From contig JAUVAG010000121.1 of NCBI GenBank assembly GCA_030591825.1, forward strand, positions 1-5,288: a DNA stretch of 5,288 nt, written 5' to 3'. The DNA is from Dethiosulfatibacter sp. Its GTDB lineage: Bacteria > Bacillota > Clostridia > Tissierellales > Dethiosulfatibacteraceae. Under the pieces are notes generated by a model, which saw only the letters and a program-made list of their open reading frames with translations, had not been told where the DNA came from and did not search any database. Position numbers and translations under genes: made by a program. Positions 1 to 5,288 of the stretch are shown here, in pieces; position 1 is the stretch's first letter; each line of letters starts with the position of its first letter.

Positions 1-1859
1 CTGCAGTGGATTTGCCTGGAGCTTATTCTATGTCGCCATTTACATCTGAAGAAAGCATAACCAGTGCTTTTGTGAAAAACGAAAATCCTGATGTGATAAT
101 CAATATAGTAGATGCCACTAATCTTAGCAGGAGTTTGTTTTTTACTACTCAACTGTTGGAACTTGGGATACCTGTAGTGGTGGCTCTCAACAAGAGAGAT
201 CTAGTGAAGAAGAAGGATACAAAGCTTGATGTCAATATGATGGGTCAGATCTTGGGATGCAGTGTGATAGAAACAGTATCAACTCAATCTGGTGACAATG
301 GACTTGAAAAGTTGATTGCCATCGCTGTTGAAATCAGTGGCAGTAAACAGGCTGCTCCTTTTGATGCATCGGGTGTTGACATGTCCAATAGGAGCCAAGT
401 TGAAGTTTCAGATAAGAAAAGATATGAGTATATAAAGGAAACTGTATCAAAAGTAGAGGTTAAGAAGATTGACAGCAGCAGGCAGACCAAACAGGATGCA
501 TTTGATAGAGTTGTAGTCCATAAATGGCTTGGCATACCCATATTTGCTTTTGTGATGTGGTGTGTTTTTTCAATATCCCAGGCACAATTGGGACCTTTTT
601 TTGCAGATATTATTGTTGGATGGATTGACGGGCTATATGTATTTATTGAAGGGTTGCTAGGCGATGGTGTATCGCCTGTGTTAAAGGCACTTTTTCTTGA
701 TGGAATCATTGGAGGCGTTGGAGCTTTAGTAGGATTCCTTCCATTGATTATGGTGCTTTTCTTTCTGCTGGCTCTTCTCGAGGACAGTGGATACATGGCA
801 AGGGTTGCAGTTGTCATGGATAGATTCTTCAAAAAAGTAGGTTTGTCTGGAAAATCGATAATACCAATGATAATTGGTACTGGATGTGCAATTCCTGGAA
901 TAATGGCAACAAGAACAATACAGAATGAAAGACAACGAAGAACTACAGCAATGCTTACACCTTTCATGCCTTGTGGAGCAAAACTTCCTGTTATAGCTCT
1001 CTTTGCAGGTGTCTTCTTTAACGATGCAGCCTGGGTAGGGACGGCAATGTATTTTCTTGGAATAGGAATAATAGTTTTAGGTGCACTCATTGTTGTTAGA
1101 ATAACTGGAGATAGCAACTCAAGACAGTTTTTCATTATGGAGCTTCCTGAATACAGGATACCGAGTATCAAGAGGGCAGCAATATCAATGTGGGCACAAG
1201 GTAAAGCTTTTCTGGTCAAGGCAGCTACAATTATACTGATCTGTAATGCACTTATACAAATAATGCAGACCTTCGACTGGAACTTAAATGTCGTTGCAGA
1301 GGGAATGGAGAGAACCAGTATACTGGCTTCCATATCATCACCTTTTGCTATACTTCTTGTTCCTCTCGGATTTGGAGTGTGGCAGCTCGCAGCTGCGGCT
1401 ATAACAGGATTCATTGCCAAAGAAAATGTAGTTGGCACATTGGCTGTCGTATACGGTATCACAAATTTTATAGATGTAGAGGAACTTACAATAGTATCTG
1501 GAAAGGGCGATATAGCACAAATAATGGGACTTACTTCAGCAGCTGCTCTTTCATATCTAGTGTTTAATCTTTTTACACCTCCATGCTTTGCTGCCATAGG
1601 AGCTATGAATGCAGAACTGGAATCAAGAAAATGGCTTTGGGCAGGTATAGGGTTCCAGTTGGGAATGGGTTATGCAGTAGCATTTACAACCTATCAGCTT
1701 GGGACTTTGTTGCAGACCGGTTCTCTAGGAACAGCATTCCTACCAGGGCTTGTAGCAGTTCTTGCAATGGTTGCTTTAATCATATATCTGATGAAAAAGG
1801 GTGATGAAGCTAGTTATATTGATTCAAATAAGGAATTAGGAGTTGGTTTAAATGGTTAA
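1..1859 (+). CDS. feoB: Ferrous iron transport protein B, 5'-truncated by window edge
   Basis: FeoB is an inner-membrane Fe2+ transporter with an N-terminal G domain fused to a polytopic membrane channel. The frame is open to the left edge, and the first full codon is at base 3. It enters at the G3 motif (VDLPGAYS), so roughly 50 N-terminal residues with the P-loop and Switch I are missing. The GTG at base 6 is an internal Val codon and not a start. Numbered from that Val, G4 is NKRD (62-65) and a G5-like VSTQSG lies at 91-96. A charged linker (about 130-170) leads into the membrane domain. The Gate motifs are GTGCAIPG (291-298), followed by ATRT, and MPCGAKLP (321-328). A third conserved-looking Cys lies in TPPC (524-527). 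About ten hydrophobic segments run from residue 178 to 596, and KENVVGTLAVVYG (472-484) is typical of the FeoB C-terminal half. The stop is TAA at 1857-1859. The gene overlaps the next gene by 8 bases. No frameshift is seen. Confidence 0.97.
   Translation, partial: AVDLPGAYSMSPFTSEESITSAFVKNENPDVIINIVDATNLSRSLFFTTQLLELGIPVVVALNKRDLVKKKDTKLDVNMMGQILGCSVIETVSTQSGDNGLEKLIAIAVEISGSKQAAPFDASGVDMSNRSQVEVSDKKRYEYIKETVSKVEVKKIDSSRQTKQDAFDRVVVHKWLGIPIFAFVMWCVFSISQAQLGPFFADIIVGWIDGLYVFIEGLLGDGVSPVLKALFLDGIIGGVGALVGFLPLIMVLFFLLALLEDSGYMARVAVVMDRFFKKVGLSGKSIIPMIIGTGCAIPGIMATRTIQNERQRRTTAMLTPFMPCGAKLPVIALFAGVFFNDAAWVGTAMYFLGIGIIVLGALIVVRITGDSNSRQFFIMELPEYRIPSIKRAAISMWAQGKAFLVKAATIILICNALIQIMQTFDWNLNVVAEGMERTSILASISSPFAILLVPLGFGVWQLAAAAITGFIAKENVVGTLAVVYGITNFIDVEELTIVSGKGDIAQIMGLTSAAALSYLVFNLFTPPCFAAIGAMNAELESRKWLWAGIGFQLGMGYAVAFTTYQLGTLLQTGSLGTAFLPGLVAVLAMVALIIYLMKKGDEASYIDSNKELGVGLNG
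1838..1842 (+). promoter_or_regulatory. Ribosome binding site inside feoB for the small Cys-rich gene
   Basis: AGGAG sits nine bases before the ATG at 1852, within the feoB coding sequence. It supports this ATG as a true start and allows translation coupled to feoB termination. Confidence 0.75.
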
Positions 1860-2013
1860 TATAGTTTTAGGGTTTGTGATAGCGGTCATATTCTCCGCTG
1901 CTGTTTATAAAATATACAGGGATAAGAAAAATGGAATCAAGTGTTCCGGTTGTCCATATAGCAAAATCAATGGTAAAAATGGTGAAGGCTGCAGCTGTAG
2001 CTTAAATCACTAA
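1852..2013 (+). CDS. FeoB-associated Cys-rich small membrane protein
   Basis: This 53-residue protein matches the small FeoB-associated Cys-rich family often found directly after feoB in Firmicutes. It has one N-terminal hydrophobic helix (residues 3-19, from NIVLGFVI to FSAAVY). A basic stretch (KIYRDKKNGIK) follows, which by the positive-inside rule would place the tail in the cytoplasm. The short tail carries four cysteines, in CSGCPYSK (31-38) and CSC (47-49). The ATG lies inside the last codons of feoB (ATGGTTAA overlap) and has its own AGGAG at 1838-1842, nine bases upstream, so translational coupling is likely. The family's role is not settled. Binding Fe2+ or an Fe-S cluster at the FeoB exit, or a FeoC-like accessory function, is inferred from the cysteines and the genetic linkage. 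Confidence 0.9.
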   Translation: MVNIVLGFVIAVIFSAAVYKIYRDKKNGIKCSGCPYSKINGKNGEGCSCSLNH

Positions 2014-2037
2014 GAACAATTTAAAAGTAGTAAAATT

Positions 2038-2090
2038 AAAATAGCCACTGGCAGCTAGCGAAATGATCTAGTTGCCAGTGGCTATTTTTT
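2038..2090 (+). terminator. Strong intrinsic terminator of the feoB operon
   Basis: The arm ATAGCCACTGGCAGCTAG (2041-2058) pairs with CTAGTTGCCAGTGGCTAT (2068-2085) around a nine-base loop. This gives an 18-bp stem with a single G-U wobble. Three A-U pairs at 2038-2040/2086-2088 can extend it. The T run at 2085-2090 completes a rho-independent terminator 27 bases after the stop of the small Cys-rich gene. On the other strand the stem would be followed by a mixed T/A stretch, so weak termination in that direction is possible, but no gene there needs it. Confidence 0.95.
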
Positions 2091-2101
2091 GTCCTTAAAT
2101 C

Positions 2102-2115
2102 TTTTGATATCAAAA
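2102..2115. promoter_or_regulatory. Perfect 14-bp palindrome upstream of the oxidoreductase promoter, candidate operator
   Basis: TTTTGATATCAAAA is a perfect palindrome centred about 53 bases before the predicted transcription start. Its core, TTGATATCAA, has the half-sites of an FNR/CRP-type box (TTGAT/ATCAA) but lacks the usual four-base spacer, so assignment to that family is doubtful. The AT-rich setting makes chance palindromes fairly likely. The alternative is that TTGATA (2104-2109) is the -35 of a second promoter, with TATATT (2128-2133) as its -10 at 18-bp spacing. Confidence 0.35.
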
Positions 2116-2146
2116 AAGATATTCATATATATTGATCACAAAAAAA

Positions 2147-2155
2147 TGATATAAT
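2147..2155 (+). promoter_or_regulatory. Extended -10 promoter for the aldehyde oxidoreductase gene
   Basis: TGATATAAT is a consensus TATAAT (2150-2155) preceded by a TG extended -10 element. It predicts a start point near 2162 and a leader of about 45 bases before the ATG at 2207. At 17-bp spacing the -35 position reads only ATATAT, a poor match, which fits an extended -10 or an activator-dependent promoter. The element lies just after the feoB operon terminator, so the oxidoreductase is probably an independent transcription unit. Confidence 0.65.
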
Positions 2156-2191
2156 AAGTGTTAAATAGAGAGAATGATTGAGATAAGATTC

Positions 2192-2198
2192 AGGAGGG
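2192..2198 (+). promoter_or_regulatory. Strong RBS that fixes the oxidoreductase start
   Basis: AGGAGGG lies eight bases before the ATG at 2207. This favours 2207 over the in-frame ATG at 2174, which has no comparable site and would add eleven residues not typical of the family N-terminus. Confidence 0.85.
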
Positions 2199-2206
2199 AA
2201 ACAGGT

Positions 2207-4057
2207 ATGCCAAAAGGATACGCAGGAAAAATATTAAGAATCAATTTAAGTACAGGATTAACAGGAATCGAAGAACTGACAGAAAGTGTCATTAGAAAAT
2301 ATATGGGTGGAAAAGGTCTTGTTGCACAGTATATGGATAGGGAAATAGGAGTCGAAGTAAAACCATTATCGGCTGAAAATTCACTGTATTTCATGACTGG
2401 AGTGATGTCGGGAATACCTGCCGCCGGAACTTCAAGGATAGTAATGGGTGCCAAATCCCCTGTCACTGGTGGATACGGCATGGCCGAGTCTGGAGGCTTT
2501 ATTGCCACGGAACTGAAGAAGGCAGGCTGGGACGGAATAATTGTTGAAGGAAAGGCGTCAAAACCGGTATATCTCTATATAAATGATGATATTGTGGAAA
2601 TAAGGGATGCATCTCACCTATGGGGAAAAGGAATTGGCCAGGTTAATGAAGAAATAAAGAAGGAATTGGGAGACAACAGGATAAAACTTGCACAGATTGG
2701 ACCAGCAGGCGAAAATCTTGTTCAGTATTCCTGTGTAATAAACGATTTAAAGCATGCCTGCGGTAGAAGTGGCATGGGAGCGGTAATGGGAAGCAAGAAC
2801 CTTAAGGCCGTTGCAGTGAGGGGAAAGGGAGAAATTGAATTTTCAGACAAATCAAAGATTCTTGAAATAAGCAAGTGGTATTCTTCATATTTCAAGGAGA
2901 ATCCCCTTTCATATGGTTTTTATCTATACGGTACAGCTGGAGGAACTAAAAGGACAAGCGATGGAGGCATGTTTCCTACAAGGAATTTCAGGGACGGTTC
3001 CTTTGAGAAGGCGGAAGACATTTCAGGACAGAGGATGGCGGATACAATACTTGTAAAGAGGGAAGGATGCTTTGCCTGTCCAGTAAGGTGCAAGAGGGTT
3101 GTAGAAGTGGATAATGGTGATATAAAGGTTGACCCCAAGTTTGGAGGACCTGAATATGAAACCATTGGCTCAATGGGAGCAATGTGCGATATAGGAAACC
3201 TTGAAGTCATAGCCAAGGCACATGAGCTTTGTAATGACCTGGGTCTGGATACAATATCTGCAGGTGTCACCGTAGCATTTGCAATGGAATGCTATGAAAA
3301 GGGAATAATAGACAAAGAAACTACTGAAGGAATAGACCTTAGGTTCGGAAATGAAAAGGCCCTTCTCAAGCTAATAGAGGATATATCATATGACAGAGGC
3401 TTTGGAAAGATACTTTCGAAGGGAACCAGGAGGGCTTCGAAGATATTCGGAGGTAATTCAGAGGAATTTGCAATGCAGGTGAAGGGACAGGAACTTCCAA
3501 TGCACGATCCTAGGGGAAAAGTTGGTGTTGGTCTTGGATATTCAGTTTCACCTACTGGAGCGGATCATATGCAGGCTGTACACGATACCACAATAAAAGC
3601 GGACGGACCTGTTCTTGATGAAATACGAAAGTTGGGTTGGAACAAAACCCTTGATCCCAATGAATATGGTAAGGACAAAGCTGAATTTTTCGGACACCTG
3701 GAAAAATGGTGGAGTTTTCTGAATATGGCAGGAGTATGCGACTTCATACCTGCACCTAGAGGGTCTATGCCCATCGAGAAATTCATGGAGCTTCTTAATT
3801 CTGCAACGGGATGGGATGTTACTGTTGAAGAGGCTCTTGAAATCGGAGAAAGAGGAATATACCTTGCCAGAAAAATCAACTATGACTGTGGTATAGACGA
3901 ATCCCATGAGGATCTTCCTGAAAGGCTGTATCAGCCTCTAGAAAATGGAATACTCAAGGGTAAATCCATGGACAGGGAAAAATTCAAGGACATGAAGAAG
4001 GAATACTACAAATATATGGGCTTTGATGAAAAAGGAAAACCTATAATACAGTCATGA
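2207..4057 (+). CDS. Tungsten-type aldehyde:ferredoxin oxidoreductase family protein
   Basis: This family oxidises aldehydes to carboxylic acids, or reduces acids in reverse, using ferredoxin, a bis-pterin tungsten (sometimes molybdenum) cofactor and one [4Fe-4S] cluster in the cytoplasm. The protein is complete at 616 residues, a normal length. Its N-terminal beta-rich domain opens GYAGKILRINLSTG (4-17) and contains AKSPVTGGYGMAESGG (82-97). GRSGMGAVMGSKNLKA (186-201) is a family signature. Cluster ligands are CxxCxxxC at Cys288, Cys291 and Cys295, plus Cys511. The two pterin-side loops are NDLGLD (343-348) and NMAGVC (506-511). GGPEYETIGSMG (313-324) and GADHMQAVHD (451-460) carry the expected active-site Glu and His regions. 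No signal peptide is seen. Pterin-synthesis genes, a MoaD-like partner and tungstate transport genes are absent from the window. The substrate cannot be assigned; the product is clearly AOR-family, but it is not shown to be the acetaldehyde-active type. No gene overlaps it. Confidence 0.95.
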   Translation: MPKGYAGKILRINLSTGLTGIEELTESVIRKYMGGKGLVAQYMDREIGVEVKPLSAENSLYFMTGVMSGIPAAGTSRIVMGAKSPVTGGYGMAESGGFIATELKKAGWDGIIVEGKASKPVYLYINDDIVEIRDASHLWGKGIGQVNEEIKKELGDNRIKLAQIGPAGENLVQYSCVINDLKHACGRSGMGAVMGSKNLKAVAVRGKGEIEFSDKSKILEISKWYSSYFKENPLSYGFYLYGTAGGTKRTSDGGMFPTRNFRDGSFEKAEDISGQRMADTILVKREGCFACPVRCKRVVEVDNGDIKVDPKFGGPEYETIGSMGAMCDIGNLEVIAKAHELCNDLGLDTISAGVTVAFAMECYEKGIIDKETTEGIDLRFGNEKALLKLIEDISYDRGFGKILSKGTRRASKIFGGNSEEFAMQVKGQELPMHDPRGKVGVGLGYSVSPTGADHMQAVHDTTIKADGPVLDEIRKLGWNKTLDPNEYGKDKAEFFGHLEKWWSFLNMAGVCDFIPAPRGSMPIEKFMELLNSATGWDVTVEEALEIGERGIYLARKINYDCGIDESHEDLPERLYQPLENGILKGKSMDREKFKDMKKEYYKYMGFDEKGKPIIQS

Positions 4058-4085
4058 GATAATATTATGATTATATGAAAGATAA

Positions 4086-4114
4086 TAGATAAAATATATT
4101 TACTATATTATAAT
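4086..4114 (+). promoter_or_regulatory. Candidate orphan promoter
   Basis: TAGATA (4086-4091) and a consensus TATAAT (4109-4114) are separated by 17 bases. They predict a start near 4121, inside the dyad at 4117-4134. The region is very AT-rich, so a chance match is possible. No intact gene follows on this strand. A transcript from here would run antisense into the end of the symporter gene. Confidence 0.4.
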
Positions 4115-4116
4115 TA

Positions 4117-4134
4117 ACTAAATCGTGATTTAGT
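4117..4134. promoter_or_regulatory. 18-bp dyad, candidate operator over a predicted +1
   Basis: ACTAAATCGTGATTTAGT has perfect eight-base arms around a central GT. Its size and symmetry fit a dimeric winged-helix repressor site such as those of MarR-type regulators. It overlaps the start point predicted for the promoter at 4086-4114, the usual place for autorepression. As an RNA hairpin it would be AT-rich, with no T run after it, so it does not look like a terminator for the oxidoreductase gene. Confidence 0.4.
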
Positions 4135-4160
4135 AAAATGTAATGTAGTGTTTATAGGAA

Positions 4161-4265
4161 GTGTATGACGAAATCATTGAAAACGTCAATAAGTATCTAG
4201 TTTCTGTATTTTTAAAAAAGAAAATGGATAAGCTTCACGTATTAAACGTGTTGCTTGTCCATTAA
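4161..4265 (+). pseudogene. Possible 5' remnant of a regulator gene (34 codons)
   Basis: A frame starting at GTG 4161 reads YDEIIENVNKYLVSVF and then KKK before running into the symporter terminator and stopping at TAA 4263-4265. The first sixteen residues look like a charged amphipathic helix, of the kind that opens many clostridial MarR-type regulators. The promoter and dyad directly upstream fit an autoregulated repressor gene whose body has been lost. GGAA touches the GTG directly, which is too close for good initiation, so the frame may not be translated. The last third of the frame is imposed by the hairpin and should not be read as protein. Chance cannot be excluded, and the MarR link is inference from memory of family N-termini. 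Confidence 0.25.
4214..4262 (-). terminator. Intrinsic terminator of the symporter gene
   Basis: Read on the minus strand, an interrupted stem (ATGGA, AAGC and CACGT paired with ACGTG, GCTT and TCCAT, with a C/A mismatch and an AA/AA internal loop) closes on a TTAAT loop. It is followed by TTTCTTTTTT (4223 down to 4214). It lies 11 bases past the symporter stop. On the plus strand no T run follows the stem, so it should not stop the oxidoreductase transcript efficiently. Confidence 0.85.
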
Positions 4266-4273
4266 TGTATTCT

Positions 4274-5288
4274 CTAATCTTGGAATACTCCTTCCGGAAT
4301 CCTGATATTGTCAACGATAGACCTCATGTCCTCAGAAGGACTGGCTGTAAGCCTTGAGACAACCAGTGATATTGAGAAGTTAAGGATCATTCCAACTATT
4401 CCCACACCTTGTGCGTTTATACCAAGGAAGTCTTTTAAGATTGGCTGTGGTGTACCGAAAATCTTTGTTGAACACATCATGCATATCATGGACACTGTGA
4501 AGACAAGTCCTGTAAGCATTCCGCAGATTATTCCTGAATCATTCATCTCTCTGTCGAATATTCCAAGAAGTATTGCAGGGAATATGCTTGCTGCAGCAAG
4601 ACCGAAGGCCAGTGCCACAACTTCGCCAACAAATCCAGGAGGATTGACTCCCAGCCATCCGGCAAACATTACAGCAACAAGTATTGTTATTCTTGCTACC
4701 TTGAGACGTTGTTTCTCCGTGGCATTATTGTTGAAGATACGATAGTAGATATCATGGGACACTGCACTGGACATTGCAAGTAGAAGTCCTGATGCAGTTG
4801 ATAGTGCAGCTGCCAATGCTCCTGCTGCAACCAGTGCTATGACCATTGGACTCAGGTTTGAAACCTCAGGTGTTGAAAGCACTATGATATCCTTGTCAAT
4901 TGAAACTTCGTTTTCGGATCCAAGTTCGTAGGTACCGTTACCATTGGTATCTTCTAAAGTAAGAAGTCCTGTGCTTTCCCACTTGTCAACCCATTCTATG
5001 TTGTCTACCACTTCTGTTGGCTTGTCGTTTATGCTTTCAATTATATTGTACTTTGCAAAGGATGCAAGAGCAGGTGCTGTAGTATAGAGTATCATGATGA
5101 AAAGAAGAGCCCATACTCCCGACCATCTTGCAGCCTTTACTGTTTTTACTGTATAGAATCTCACTATTACATGGGGAAGACCTGCAGTTCCAGCCATAAG
5201 TGCCAGTGTCATCATAAACATGTTAAGCTTGGAATAGTGTTGGAATGGTTTCAGGTATTCCTTCATGCCAAGGTCTACTTGAATCTTA
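4274..5288 (-). CDS. VC_2705/ActP-like sodium:solute symporter, 5'-truncated by window edge
   Basis: This is a sodium/solute symporter (SSF) family membrane protein with a LeuT-type fold, most like the VC_2705 branch related to acetate permease ActP. The substrate is probably a small organic acid. The frame is open to the right edge (KIQVDLG precedes the Met at 5264-5266), so that Met is internal and about half of the protein is missing. Numbered from it, GTAGLPHVIVRFYTV (26-40) is a core family motif. A soluble insert follows at about 72-138, with WVDKWESTGLLTLED (92-106) and a DTNGNGTYE loop (106-114). AAGALAAALSTASG (147-160) is the helix expected to carry the Na+-site Ser/Thr (156-157). 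Four more hydrophobic segments follow (about 190-205, 212-236, 244-264, 285-305). The stop is TAG (4274-4276). In this family a small DUF4212 partner often lies upstream; that region is outside the window. Confidence 0.93.
   Translation of the reverse strand, partial: KIQVDLGMKEYLKPFQHYSKLNMFMMTLALMAGTAGLPHVIVRFYTVKTVKAARWSGVWALLFIMILYTTAPALASFAKYNIIESINDKPTEVVDNIEWVDKWESTGLLTLEDTNGNGTYELGSENEVSIDKDIIVLSTPEVSNLSPMVIALVAAGALAAALSTASGLLLAMSSAVSHDIYYRIFNNNATEKQRLKVARITILVAVMFAGWLGVNPPGFVGEVVALAFGLAAASIFPAILLGIFDREMNDSGIICGMLTGLVFTVSMICMMCSTKIFGTPQPILKDFLGINAQGVGIVGMILNFSISLVVSRLTASPSEDMRSIVDNIRIPEGVFQD

Larger units (their letters stand above)
4058..4160. other. Gene-free intergenic stretch between converging genes
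   Basis: Bases 4058-4160 are very AT-rich and hold only the candidate promoter and dyad described separately. No tRNA, repeat array, insertion sequence or complete gene is visible. No T-rich terminator for the oxidoreductase gene is seen here. Confidence 0.7.

Noticed and set aside
1..6. CTGCAG (PstI site) exactly at the window start, hinting at a clone boundary
   Set aside because: The same hexamer occurs elsewhere in the window, including inside the oxidoreductase and symporter genes, so its position at the edge is probably coincidence.
284..1597. Long 437-codon open frame on the minus strand opposite feoB
   Set aside because: It mirrors the membrane-coding strand of a clear feoB gene, is rich in Ser/Pro/Thr/Ile with no recognisable domain, and has no credible RBS or promoter. 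It is a shadow of feoB codon use.
2174..2206. Upstream in-frame ATG of the oxidoreductase gene at 2174
   Set aside because: It has no good RBS, lies very close to the predicted transcription start, and adds residues not typical of the family; the AGGAGGG at 2192-2198 serves the ATG at 2207.
2161..3907. Several minus-strand open frames opposite the oxidoreductase gene (2161-2508, 2920-3270, 3548-3907)
   Set aside because: They lack recognisable motifs and lie inside a confidently identified gene on the other strand.
4168..4188. Short inverted repeat GACG...CGTC
   Set aside because: Only four to five paired bases around a long loop, with no adjacent T run; chance is sufficient explanation.
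4165..4200. Eleven-codon ATG frame after AGGAA (MTKSLKTSISI)
   Set aside because: Too short and without any recognisable feature; the overlapping GTG frame looks more coding-like, and even that is doubtful.
4308..4745. 145-codon open frame on the plus strand opposite the symporter
   Set aside because: It lies wholly antisense to a well-supported SSF gene, and its composition looks like a reverse reading of membrane helices with no motif.
1..5288. CRISPR arrays, insertion sequences, tRNA or rRNA genes, riboswitches
   Set aside because: No regularly spaced repeats, transposase-like frame with terminal repeats, cloverleaf or long structured leader was found; the oxidoreductase leader is only about 45 bases.

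Overview
The window looks like chromosomal DNA from a low-GC, strictly anaerobic Firmicute, most likely a member of the Clostridia. This is inferred from AT-rich intergenic DNA, strong AGGAGG-type ribosome binding sites, frequent AGA/AGG arginine codons, a FeoB with a small Cys-rich partner protein, and an aldehyde:ferredoxin oxidoreductase. The genus cannot be fixed from the sequence alone.

Layout. Bases 1-1859 (+) are the 3' nine-tenths of feoB, the GTP-dependent ferrous iron transporter; its start lies before the window. Its last codons overlap a 53-codon gene (1852-2013, +) for a FeoB-associated Cys-rich membrane protein. A strong intrinsic terminator (2038-2090) closes this iron-uptake operon. 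A short control region (2091-2206) then carries a perfect palindrome, an extended -10 promoter and a strong RBS. It precedes a complete 616-residue tungsten-type aldehyde:ferredoxin oxidoreductase family gene (2207-4057, +). Bases 4058-4273 hold no intact gene. They contain a promoter-like element with an 18-bp dyad over its predicted start point, a short coding-like remnant, and a terminator facing left. From 4274 to the right edge (-) is the C-terminal part of a VC_2705/ActP-like sodium:solute symporter whose start lies beyond the window.

How they may fit together. FeoB and its small partner bring in Fe2+, which the [4Fe-4S] oxidoreductase needs along with much of anaerobic metabolism. The oxidoreductase would interconvert an aldehyde and its carboxylic acid using ferredoxin. 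The symporter family moves small organic acids such as acetate, so a link to the oxidoreductase is possible. However, the two genes converge and are not one operon, so this is only inference. I see no convincing undescribed multi-gene system here. The most unusual stretch is the orphan promoter/dyad/remnant at about 4086-4215.
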